From NCBI GenBank assembly GCA_938004115.1, contig CALKWS010000186.1, positions 1 to 11,742 of the forward strand: a stretch of 11,742 bases of DNA, given 5' to 3'. The position numbers and the translations under genes are program-made. Positions 1 through 5,462 of this stretch are shown here, piece by piece. Under the pieces are notes generated by a model. The model was not told the origin of the DNA. It ran no database searches and was given only the letters and a program-made list of their open reading frames with translations. Positions within the stretch are counted from its first letter, which is position 1; each line of letters opens with the position of its first letter. The DNA comes from an uncultured Ruaniaceae bacterium. GTDB taxonomy: Bacteria > Actinomycetota > Actinomycetes > Actinomycetales > Beutenbergiaceae.

Positions 1-35
1 CGCAGCCTCCTGACCAGCAGCCGGCACTGGCGTAG
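1..35 (+). CDS. Possible C-terminal end of a plus-strand gene
   Basis: The third forward frame reads QPPDQQPALA and stops at TAG 33-35. This resembles a Pro/Gln/Ala-rich protein tail that would converge on the minus-strand gene ending at 81. Only ten codons are visible, so neither reality nor function can be judged. The other two forward frames and the minus-strand frames give no better candidate. Confidence 0.2.
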   Translation, partial: QPPDQQPALA

Positions 36-56
36 CGGGCCCTGGCGTAGCGGGCG
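27..56. repeat. Tandem duplication of a 15-bp unit
   Basis: Two copies, CTGGCGTAGCGGGCC (27-41) and CTGGCGTAGCGGGCG (42-56), differ only at the last base. A partial third copy may start at 57. If the frame ending at 35 is coding, each copy carries its TAG stop in phase, so the second stop would be a by-product of the duplication. It lies between two apparently convergent genes. Confidence 0.6.
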
Positions 57-80
57 CTGGGGCGCGAGGTTCCGGGGCGG

Positions 81-770
81 TCAGTCGTCGTGGCGCTGCA
101 GCAATGTGGTGGTCTCGCGGATCACCGCATCCAGACGGTCGTGGTAGCGGCCCACCACGAGCCGCAGATGCCGGGGATCGCCATGGTCCTCGGCGGCCAG
201 GGCCGCATCACGGATGTCATCCAGGTGCCGGGCCAGGGCGGACAGGTGGTCCATGAGCCCGCGCACATCGGCGCTGGCGGCCAGGAACCCGGCCCAGCGG
301 GCCAGGACCGCGGTCAGTAGTTCGCGCTCCATGGTCACCGCGGTGAGCGTCTGCTCGATCACCGCTGGGGTGAGCCGGGTGCTCCCGCCGGAGGCGGGCC
401 CGGGGGTGCCCGGTCCGGAGGCCGGGGCGCCTGCACCGGAGTCGAAGGCCGCGGCGACCGGCAGGCGCCGGGGGTGGATGTGGCCGCGGCTGATCTGGCT
501 GCGATCCTCATCGGCCAGGGCGTGCAGGATGTCGGTCAGGGCCAGGCGCGTCACCGGCAGCCAGCGGCGGTGCTCGGACCTTGCCACCACCGGTTCCAGG
601 ATCAGCGCGGTGAGCACGAAGGTGAGCAGCCCGGCGGCGATGCCGGACAGCACCACCACGTCCTGCCACACCGCGGTGGTCAGGTCGACCCAGATCACCG
701 CGCCGATGAGCACCGCCACCGCGATCGTCGCCAGTGCCCGCAACACCATGGCCCGCCGATGTCTGCCCAC
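81..770 (-). CDS. Two-helix membrane protein of unknown function
   Basis: I do not recognise a family. From the chosen GTG start the protein has 229 residues. After a short basic N-terminus (GRHRR) come two hydrophobic helices at about 11-28 and 37-59. The remainder is soluble: a charged helical stretch, a Gly/Pro/Ala/Ser linker at about 112-130, and a long helical region (135-226) rich in Ala, Leu, Arg and Asp. The helices probably form a hairpin with the soluble domain in the cytoplasm. The start at 770 is preferred because AGGAGG lies 8 nt upstream; an ATG at 749 and a GTG at 776 are alternatives. The upstream GNAT gene ends 55 nt before it, so the two may share a transcript. Confidence 0.75.
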   Translation of the reverse strand: MGRHRRAMVLRALATIAVAVLIGAVIWVDLTTAVWQDVVVLSGIAAGLLTFVLTALILEPVVARSEHRRWLPVTRLALTDILHALADEDRSQISRGHIHPRRLPVAAAFDSGAGAPASGPGTPGPASGGSTRLTPAVIEQTLTAVTMERELLTAVLARWAGFLAASADVRGLMDHLSALARHLDDIRDAALAAEDHGDPRHLRLVVGRYHDRLDAVIRETTTLLQRHDD

Positions 771-825
771 GGCCACACCCTCCTGACCCCCGCGACCTGC
801 CGCCCGCCTGGTGCGGGCTCCTGGG

Positions 826-1728
826 TTACAGGGTGGCAGAGGCCGGCCGGTAGCGGTCCCGGACCTCGACCTGCGGGACGAACCCGGCGGCACGGTAGGT
901 CGCCACCGCCGCCGTGTTGGCGCTCGGGGTACACACCACCGCGCTACTGGCCCCCATCTGCCGTAACGCCTGCGCCCCGGCGAGGGTGATCGCCCTGCCG
1001 AATCCGCGGCCCCGGTGCTGCGGATCCACGCCCATCGGCTCCAGGAGCCCGGGGCGTCCGGTCCCGGCGGACCACACCGTGATCACCGCTGCGGGGTCCG
1101 CACCGTGGTAGGCGATGAGGCAGCGGGCATCGGCGTAGGCCGCACCGTTCGCCATCGCCTGCCACCGGGCGGCGGTGAACGTGGAGGCGGCGAACGCCGC
1201 CCGTTGCACCGCGACCCGCTCGCCGATGCGGGTCCGCAGGTCCGCCGCGGACGGGTCCATCACCCGCAGCGGGACGTCGGGGACCGGGACCGGCTCGGTC
1301 AGGTCCCGGAACAGCGGCGTCCACGGTTCGTCCAGGGGCCACCCGGCGCCGGCGAGCACCTGGTGCACGAGCGCGTCGGCGGGGGCCTCCACGAGCACCC
1401 GACCCTCCGGGAGCACGCCACGGGAGGGTGTGCTGATGTCCTCGGCCATCCGGGTGGCGAGTTCCTCGTCCAGGCGCACCGCCGGGTCGATGGTCATCCG
1501 CAGCAGGCCCGGCCCGTCCAGGAGTCCCACGGCCAGGGGCCGCCCGTCCCGGTACCAGCAGCGGAGCGCTCCCGCAGTCTCCTCGGGTCCGAAGCGGCAG
1601 TACCACCCCACATCCCCCGGGTGCAGTTGCATGGGGGCGCCCTCGTACTGCCACTGCCGCAGCGCGGCCAGCACATGCGGGAGGTCGGCGGCGGGCGGGG
1701 TGACCAGGGTGATCGACACGCTGTTCAT
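826..1728 (-). CDS. GNAT family N-acetyltransferase with two GNAT-like halves
   Basis: This is a predicted cytosolic acetyl-CoA-dependent acetyltransferase of 300 residues. The C-terminal half is a clear GNAT domain: a strand LLEPMGVDP leads into the pyrophosphate-binding loop QHRGRGFG (237-244, motif A, Q/RxxGxG/A), then a helix, then the TAAVATYRAAGF segment (about 272-283) typical of motif B. The N-terminal half (about 4-140) has GNAT-like spacing but no intact acetyl-CoA loop, so it looks like a degenerate repeat. This layout is seen in tandem GNAT proteins such as mycothiol synthase, but nothing identifies this protein as MshD and its substrate is unknown. The ATG at 1728 is chosen because the protein then begins just before the first strand (SITLVTP); a TTG at 1779 would add 17 residues. 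Neither start has a good Shine-Dalgarno sequence. Confidence 0.88.
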   Translation of the reverse strand: MNSVSITLVTPPAADLPHVLAALRQWQYEGAPMQLHPGDVGWYCRFGPEETAGALRCWYRDGRPLAVGLLDGPGLLRMTIDPAVRLDEELATRMAEDISTPSRGVLPEGRVLVEAPADALVHQVLAGAGWPLDEPWTPLFRDLTEPVPVPDVPLRVMDPSAADLRTRIGERVAVQRAAFAASTFTAARWQAMANGAAYADARCLIAYHGADPAAVITVWSAGTGRPGLLEPMGVDPQHRGRGFGRAITLAGAQALRQMGASSAVVCTPSANTAAVATYRAAGFVPQVEVRDRYRPASATL

Positions 1729-1800
1729 CGCAGCGGGTGGCACCGGCGCGGCGCAAGTTGATTTCACCGCCGGGTGCAACGCGCTAGCCCGGGATGAGTT

Positions 1801-2346
1801 CTACGCGGGGCGGGTCGCGGTGAACACCAGCACGTCCCGCCGTCGTCCGTCGATCTCCTGGTGGCGGGGCAACAGTTCCCGGTACTGGTAGCCGGCACGT
1901 TCGGCCACCCGGACGGAGGCGGTGTTCCACGGTTCGATCGCCAGTTCCACGGTGTGCAGGCCCGGCACGGTCCAGGCGAACGCGGTCAGCGCGCCCAGCG
2001 CGTCGGTGGCGAGGCCCTGGCCGCGTGCCGAGGGGATGATCGAGTAGCCCGCGGTCCCCCGGCCCTGCGGGAGGTCCTTCAGCCACAGGCCGCAGTGCCC
2101 CACGGGGACCGCGGTGTCCGCCAGGACGATGGTGAAGGAGAATCCGCGCCCCTCGGCGTGGCGGCCCTGCTGCCGGTGCACCCATGCGAGGGCCTGCTCG
2201 CGGGTGGCCGCCGCCGGGAGGCTGCCGGTGGCCGGGACGTAGGGGTCGGTGGACAGTTCCTGGGCCATCTGCGCATCCGCCGGCCGCACCTGCCGTAACA
2301 GGACACGCCCGTGGGTCGGCGGTTGCGGGGGCCATGGCGGAAGCAC
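1801..2346 (-). CDS. GNAT family N-acetyltransferase (RimJ/RimL-like)
   Basis: This is a predicted single-domain acetyltransferase of 181 residues, a normal length for the RimJ/RimL/SpeG-like branch that acetylates protein N-termini, small amines or antibiotics. Visible marks are the core strand VGHCGLWLK (82-90), the strand GYSIIP followed by the acetyl-CoA loop SARGQGLA (106-113), and the motif N-T-A-S-V-R-V-A-E-R-A-G-Y (141-153), which is diagnostic of this branch. The substrate cannot be read from the sequence. The GTG at 2346 is the only sensible start: the open frame runs much further upstream, but there it lies antisense to the methyltransferase gene. No Shine-Dalgarno sequence precedes the GTG, while a TATCCT element ends 6 nt before it, which suits a leaderless message. 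It precedes the two-domain GNAT gene by 72 nt. Confidence 0.85.
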   Translation of the reverse strand: MLPPWPPQPPTHGRVLLRQVRPADAQMAQELSTDPYVPATGSLPAAATREQALAWVHRQQGRHAEGRGFSFTIVLADTAVPVGHCGLWLKDLPQGRGTAGYSIIPSARGQGLATDALGALTAFAWTVPGLHTVELAIEPWNTASVRVAERAGYQYRELLPRHQEIDGRRRDVLVFTATRPA

Positions 2347-2352
2347 CGGACC

Positions 2353-2358
2353 AGGATA
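2353..2358 (-). promoter_or_regulatory. Candidate -10 element of a leaderless promoter for the GNAT gene
   Basis: On the minus strand TATCCT (TANNNT type) is followed by six bases (GGTCCG) and then the GTG start. Transcription would therefore begin at or next to the start codon. No convincing -35 hexamer lies 16-18 bp upstream. The call rests on spacing and on the missing ribosome binding site. Confidence 0.35.
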
Positions 2359-2397
2359 GGGCCCGCGATTCCGGCTGCCGCGAACCTTGTCCGGGTT

Positions 2398-2403
2398 TAC
2401 TAT
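2398..2403 (+). promoter_or_regulatory. Candidate -10 element for the methyltransferase gene
   Basis: TACTAT matches the sigma-70 type -10 box at four of six positions. It lies in the only AT-richer patch of the 90-bp divergent region and would give a leader of about 27 nt. A matching -35 is not evident: TTGTCC at 2387 is too close. Confidence 0.3.
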
Positions 2404-2436
2404 TGGCCACTCGGGGGCTGCACTGAAGGAACCCCT

Positions 2437-2979
2437 ATGTCCAGGCCCATCCCTGATCGGATCCGCTGGGCGGTGAACCTTCTCCGGGTGGAACCGCACG
2501 CACGGGTCCTTGAGGTGGGCTGCGGCACGGGCGCGGCGGTCGAGGTGATCGCTGCCCACCTCACCACCGGCACCATCGTGGCGATCGACCGGTCCGCGCG
2601 GGCGGTAGCGTGCACCAAACGCCGCAACGCCAACGATGTACGCGCCGGCAGGGTGCACGTGCTGCACACCACCTTGGCTCGCTTGCACGCCCACCACGCC
2701 CCGTTCGACGTGGCCTTCTCGGTGGATGTGAACGTGTTCTGGATGGCCACCGCCCGGGCGGAGATCGCGGCACTGCACCAAGTCCTCGAGCCGGCCGGAC
2801 TGCTCGCGGTGCTCTACGGTCCCAGCCCGTTGTGGGACCAGGAACGCAGCGAACGCCAGGCACGCATCGAGGGCCGGCTAGCGACGATCCGACAATCGCT
2901 GGAGACCGGCGGATTCGTGGTCGAGGCCGTGCTGAACGAGGACCAGGGCAGCGGCGTGCTGGCGCGGCGCAACACCTGA
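2437..2979 (+). CDS. Small class I SAM-dependent methyltransferase
   Basis: This is a predicted S-adenosylmethionine-dependent methyltransferase of 180 residues acting in the cytoplasm on an unknown substrate. Motif I, VLEVGCGTG, is at 24-32. The acidic residue ending strand 2, expected to bind the SAM ribose, is D51 in IVAIDRS. Motif IV is FDVAFSVDVN (90-99), and the strand after it, LLAVLYGP (122-129), fits the Rossmann-like fold of the Methyltransf_11/25 type. The C-terminal third is short, so there is little room for a separate substrate domain. The ATG at 2437 is chosen because GAAGGA lies 6 nt upstream and the product then starts just before the fold. The Nudix gene follows after 53 nt. 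Confidence 0.88.
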   Translation: MSRPIPDRIRWAVNLLRVEPHARVLEVGCGTGAAVEVIAAHLTTGTIVAIDRSARAVACTKRRNANDVRAGRVHVLHTTLARLHAHHAPFDVAFSVDVNVFWMATARAEIAALHQVLEPAGLLAVLYGPSPLWDQERSERQARIEGRLATIRQSLETGGFVVEAVLNEDQGSGVLARRNT

Positions 2980-3019
2980 GGGGTGGTCTGCCTCGGCGAC
3001 GAGCACCGAGCGGGCACCC

Positions 3020-3025
3020 TACGAT
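3020..3025 (+). promoter_or_regulatory. Candidate -10 element of a leaderless promoter for the Nudix gene
   Basis: TACGAT (four of six matches, TANNNT type) is followed by seven bases and then the GTG start at 3033, the distance expected between a -10 box and a start site. A weak -35 (GCGACG at 2996-3001) sits 18 bp upstream. The GTG has only a poor Shine-Dalgarno candidate (GAAG, too close). The gene may thus have its own promoter despite following the methyltransferase gene. Confidence 0.4.
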
Positions 3026-3032
3026 CGAAGCC

Positions 3033-3467
3033 GTGCGCAGGCTCATTCACGTCAGCGCCGTGGTGCTGGTGGATCACGGCGGTCACCTCCTGACCGTGCG
3101 CAAGCGCGGAACCCGGCGGTTCATGTTGCCCGGCGGCAAACCCGATCACGGTGAATCGGCGGCCCGTGCCGCGGTGCGCGAGTGCGCCGAGGAGGTGGGG
3201 GTGATCCTGCAGCCGGAGGCGCTGCGCCCGCTCGGGCAGTTCACCGCACCGGCCGCCAACGAGGCCGATCACCTGGTCCGCGGGACGATCTTCGCCCACC
3301 CGTTGGTGGGCACGCCCGCGCCTGCTCGGGAGATCGAGGAGATGCGCTGGCTCGACCCGCGCCGTCGTCCGCTTCCGGACGACCTCGCGCCGCTACTGGC
3401 CGAGCATGTGATCCCCGCGCTCGGCTCACTCCAGGAACACCTCCCGGGTGGGCACCGAGGTGACTGA
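3033..3467 (+). CDS. Nudix hydrolase
   Basis: This is a predicted Mg2+-dependent pyrophosphohydrolase of 144 residues that cleaves nucleoside diphosphates linked to another group X. The Nudix box, GX5EX7REUXEEXGU, is complete at 35-57: G35, E41, R49-E50, E53-E54 and G56, so the catalytic helix should be active. The preceding strand reads RRFMLPGGKP, as in MutT-like and ADP-ribose/NTP pyrophosphatase-like members. The substrate (oxidised dNTP, NDP-sugar or other) cannot be told. The protein is close to the minimal Nudix domain, with a short Gly/His-rich tail. The GTG at 3033 puts the first beta strand (RRLIHVSAVVLV) at the N-terminus; the open frame continues upstream into the methyltransferase gene but has no domain there. 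Confidence 0.92.
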   Translation: MRRLIHVSAVVLVDHGGHLLTVRKRGTRRFMLPGGKPDHGESAARAAVRECAEEVGVILQPEALRPLGQFTAPAANEADHLVRGTIFAHPLVGTPAPAREIEEMRWLDPRRRPLPDDLAPLLAEHVIPALGSLQEHLPGGHRGD

Positions 3468-3469
3468 CG

Positions 3470-3493
3470 CGGCGCCATGGGGGTTGGACGCCG
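3470..3493. terminator. Possible bidirectional terminator hairpin between convergent genes
   Basis: CGGCG-CCA (3470-3477) can pair with TGG-A-CGCCG (3485-3493) around a 7-nt loop. The result is an 8-bp stem with one bulged A. It begins 3 bp after the Nudix stop and lies 25 bp from the stop of the convergent lipoprotein gene. There is no T-tract, which is common in high-GC actinobacteria. Confidence 0.4.
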
Positions 3494-3518
3494 ATATCTC
3501 GTCGTCGTGGTCGGGACG

Positions 3519-3809
3519 TCAGGAGCGTCGGCCGGCGGCCATGAAGGGTCCGGAGAACAGGGCCAGGCCGAGCACGAACCCGAAGTCGTACCAGTTCCCG
3601 TTGTTGTCCACCGCGTAGATGCTCACCGAGTCGGTGAACAGCGAGACGATGAAGGTGACCGGCAGGATGATCCCGTGCCACAGACCCAGCCAGAACCCGG
3701 CACCGCCGGGCATCTGCTCCGGGTTGGCACCCGCCGCGCATCCACTGAACGTCACCAGCACGAGCAGACCGAGACCGGCGACGATCAGGGCTGGGCGAGA
3801 CTTACTCAC
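3519..3809 (-). CDS. Small conserved lipoprotein-like membrane protein
   Basis: This 96-residue protein belongs to a widespread family of unknown function. I recognise it by the central motif GFWLGLWHGIILPVTFIVSLF and by the second motif VDNNGNWYDFGFVLGL. The N-terminus is a lipoprotein-like signal: basic start (SKSR), hydrophobic stretch 7-20, then FSGC with the candidate lipidated cysteine C24; Phe at -3 is not ideal for a lipobox. Two further hydrophobic segments lie at about 40-58 and 75-91, so it should sit in the cytoplasmic membrane. The GTG start has GGAGG about 8 nt upstream and overlaps the end of the DUF4389 gene by 8 nt, which points to one transcript and coupled translation. Confidence 0.85.
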   Translation of the reverse strand: MSKSRPALIVAGLGLLVLVTFSGCAAGANPEQMPGGAGFWLGLWHGIILPVTFIVSLFTDSVSIYAVDNNGNWYDFGFVLGLALFSGPFMAAGRRS

Positions 3810-5313
3810 GTGGCCCCCTCCGGGACGCCGCCCGCACCCCCAGGGCGATCAGCAGCACGCCGGCGGCGATGAGCACCACACCGGCCACCACCGCCGCGAT
3901 CGCCACCGGACCGATCCATGGCGCCGTCGCACCGACGGCCACGCTCCCCTGCACACCGGCCTGCCCGTCGGCCGACATCACCACCAGGACGAACCGGCCG
4001 GGTTCGGCCGGCAGCACCACCTCCACCGTTCCGGTGCCACTGGCGGAGTCGATCCAGATCCCGGCCTCGTCCGGCGGCGCCGGGGGCGGACCTCCGGGGA
4101 TCTCGCGGCTGAAGAACATAACGGACCGCTCGGTGCGCGCCACCCCCTCAAGGTAGGTGGCGGCGTCGTCGGCTTCGGCCACCCCGAGGAACAACTCCTC
4201 CGGCCCCTGGCCGGTGACCCGCAGCCAGATGTCACCGAGCACGTCATCAGCACCGTCGCCCTCGAGTTCCAGTTCGTCACTGACGACGGCGTAGCCCGGG
4301 GAATCGACCTCCCAGTCCGGGGTGGTGACGAACCCGCCCTGTCGCGCCGAGGACTGACCGGCCAGCAGCGTGATCCCCCCGCCCAGGGAGGCCAGCCCCA
4401 GGAGCAGGACGATGGCGCCGGCGACCACACTGACCACCCGTCCGGCGGTCCACGAGGATGAGGCTCCGGGGCCCGGTGGCGTGGATCCGGGAGGCGGCGT
4501 TCCCGGGGGCGCGGACCCGGGAGGCGGCGTTCCCGGGGGCGCCTCGTACGGCGGAGCACCGGCGGCGTGCACCGGGGCGGGCTCGGCGGCGGCCGCAGCC
4601 GGGGCCGGGGAGGCCGGGGGGCGGGCGCCGGGCCCACCGGGATCCGGACCACCCTGGTCCAACCGGAAGGGTGGATAGACGTCGGTCATCAGAGCGGCAT
4701 AGGCGATCACGCGCGTCACCCACCGGTTGAGCCCCAATAAGAGCCGATACAGGCCGTGGGGGTAGGACCCGGTGAACAGCAGCGCGATCCCGACGAACAG
4801 CACCAGCAGGGCGATCAGCCCGCCCTCCCACATCCACTGCAGGCCGTCGGTCTGACGGGCCGCGCGCGCACCGGCACCGACGAAGAACACCAGCAACAGG
4901 TAGTGCGGCAGCACCAGCAGCCACCACTTGATGAGCACCAGCCCGCGAGACAACTGTGCGGGGTAGTCCACCTGCAGGCCCGCGGGATAGGTCTGGTCAT
5001 CGGCCAGGGCGAAGGGCGGATACCGGTCGGTGCCAAGAGCGCTGTAGGCGTAGTACCCCACCCGCCAGCCCCAGCGCAGCACACCGACGTTGAAATCGAA
5101 CACGCCCCGCGGATACCGGCCGGTGATCAGGATCGCGAAGAACGCGAACACCGTCAGGACCAGGAACGCCAGCCACAGGGCGATGAGGATCAGCACATGC
5201 GGGATCACCAACAACCACTTGACCAGCCAGAGCCCCCGCGATGGGCGGTCCGGGACCGGCCAGGCATACAGCCGGACCGGATGGGTCGGTGTGCTCGTGA
5301 CGTCGATGTCCAT
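3802..5313 (-). CDS. Membrane protein: two DUF4389 units fused to an extracytoplasmic domain
   Basis: Function is unknown; the 503-residue protein has three parts. Residues 10-100 and 117-217 are two copies of a DUF4389 unit, each with an R-G-L-x-L-[VI]-K-W motif, one or two membrane helices, a TG(R/S)YP motif, and an ending (T)DxYPPFxL. A linker at 220-287 is rich in Pro, Gly and Ala. The last part has a helix (292-318), a soluble domain (321-465) containing ELFLGVAEADDAATYLEGV (371-389), and a final helix (467-492) before a basic tail (RAASRRGPRE). The soluble domain should face outside. The pattern FLGV...YLxGV recalls segments seen in other actinobacterial DUF4389 proteins (memory, not checked). 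The ATG has GAAGG 7 nt upstream. The small lipoprotein-like gene overlaps its end, and the LAL regulator diverges from it. Confidence 0.88.
   Translation of the reverse strand: MDIDVTSTPTHPVRLYAWPVPDRPSRGLWLVKWLLVIPHVLILIALWLAFLVLTVFAFFAILITGRYPRGVFDFNVGVLRWGWRVGYYAYSALGTDRYPPFALADDQTYPAGLQVDYPAQLSRGLVLIKWWLLVLPHYLLLVFFVGAGARAARQTDGLQWMWEGGLIALLVLFVGIALLFTGSYPHGLYRLLLGLNRWVTRVIAYAALMTDVYPPFRLDQGGPDPGGPGARPPASPAPAAAAAEPAPVHAAGAPPYEAPPGTPPPGSAPPGTPPPGSTPPGPGASSSWTAGRVVSVVAGAIVLLLGLASLGGGITLLAGQSSARQGGFVTTPDWEVDSPGYAVVSDELELEGDGADDVLGDIWLRVTGQGPEELFLGVAEADDAATYLEGVARTERSVMFFSREIPGGPPPAPPDEAGIWIDSASGTGTVEVVLPAEPGRFVLVVMSADGQAGVQGSVAVGATAPWIGPVAIAAVVAGVVLIAAGVLLIALGVRAASRRGPRE
4481..4540. repeat. 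Two tandem copies of a 30-bp unit inside the DUF4389 gene
   Basis: Copies at 4481-4510 and 4511-4540 agree at 28 of 30 bases; the two differences are T/C changes at unit positions 2 and 6. On the minus strand they encode two ten-residue Pro/Gly units (PPGTPPPGSA and PPGTPPPGST) of the linker. The length is a multiple of three, so gain or loss of a copy keeps the frame. Confidence 0.85.
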
Positions 5314-5321
5314 GGCATGGC

Positions 5322-5330
5322 CTTCGTGGA
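5322..5330. promoter_or_regulatory. Half-site of the divergent palindrome over the DUF4389 ribosome binding site
   Basis: CTTCGTGGA matches 9 bases of the 10-bp arm of the perfect palindrome at 5414-5436. On the minus strand it reads TCCACGAAG and covers the Shine-Dalgarno sequence GAAGG, between the candidate promoter and the ATG. No second arm is present at the palindrome's spacing. It may be a weaker operator or a chance match. Confidence 0.35.
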
Positions 5331-5339
5331 CGGAATGTC

Positions 5340-5368
5340 ATTGTGCGCCTCGCCTCGCTTACGGGCAA
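5340..5368 (-). promoter_or_regulatory. Candidate promoter of the DUF4389-lipoprotein unit
   Basis: On the minus strand TTGCCC (plus 5363-5368) is separated by exactly 17 bp from CACAAT (plus 5340-5345). Each hexamer matches the sigma-70/HrdB-like consensus at four of six positions. The start site would be near 5333, leaving a leader of about 20 nt with GAAGG in it. Confidence 0.5.
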
Positions 5369-5407
5369 GGGTCAATCGGGCAGCCCGTCTGGGCGCACCG
5401 CTGCTAG

Positions 5408-5413
5408 TACTCT
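5408..5413 (+). promoter_or_regulatory. Candidate -10 element of the LAL regulator gene
   Basis: TACTCT fits the TANNNT pattern of actinobacterial -10 boxes and directly abuts the palindrome at 5414. The start site would fall inside the palindrome. I see no convincing -35 at 16-18 bp upstream, as expected for a promoter that needs an activator, or if the call is wrong. Confidence 0.3.
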
Positions 5414-5436
5414 CTTCGTGGATGTGATCCACGAAG
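5414..5436. promoter_or_regulatory. Perfect 10-bp inverted repeat, candidate operator
   Basis: CTTCGTGGAT (5414-5423), spacer GTG, ATCCACGAAG (5427-5436): the arms are exact reverse complements. The repeat lies 26 bp upstream of the ATG of the LAL regulator gene and next to its likely -10 box. Size and symmetry fit a site for a dimeric DNA-binding protein; the regulator encoded just downstream is the obvious candidate. As RNA it could also form a 10-bp hairpin in the leader. Confidence 0.55.
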
Positions 5437-5462
5437 TCCGTCGATGCTGCAAGGGGGAGCAT

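Noticed and set aside
826..1728. Identity of the two-domain GNAT protein as mycothiol synthase (MshD)
   Set aside because: Only the domain layout is shared. I see no MshD-specific motif, and the first half lacks an intact acetyl-CoA loop.
944..1756. A 270-codon minus-strand frame overlapping the two-domain GNAT gene
   Set aside because: It is a frame-shifted reading of the same gene, rich in Arg, Gly and Pro, without any domain.
2347..2781. A much longer N-terminus for the single-domain GNAT gene
   Set aside because: The extension is antisense to the methyltransferase core including its SAM-binding motif, shows no domain, and would give an atypically long protein.
2610..3032. A longer N-terminus for the Nudix gene
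   Set aside because: The upstream frame lies inside the methyltransferase gene in another frame and is Arg/Gly-rich. The Nudix fold begins right at the GTG at 3033.
3619..4461. A 280-codon plus-strand frame opposite the DUF4389 and lipoprotein genes
   Set aside because: The product is His/Pro/Arg-rich low complexity. The opposite strand has membrane helices, conserved motifs and proper start signals.
3519..5313. The overlapping lipoprotein-like and DUF4389 genes as a toxin-antitoxin pair
   Set aside because: The larger protein has many membrane helices and a large outer domain, and the small one belongs to a conserved membrane family. Neither resembles a known toxin or antitoxin.
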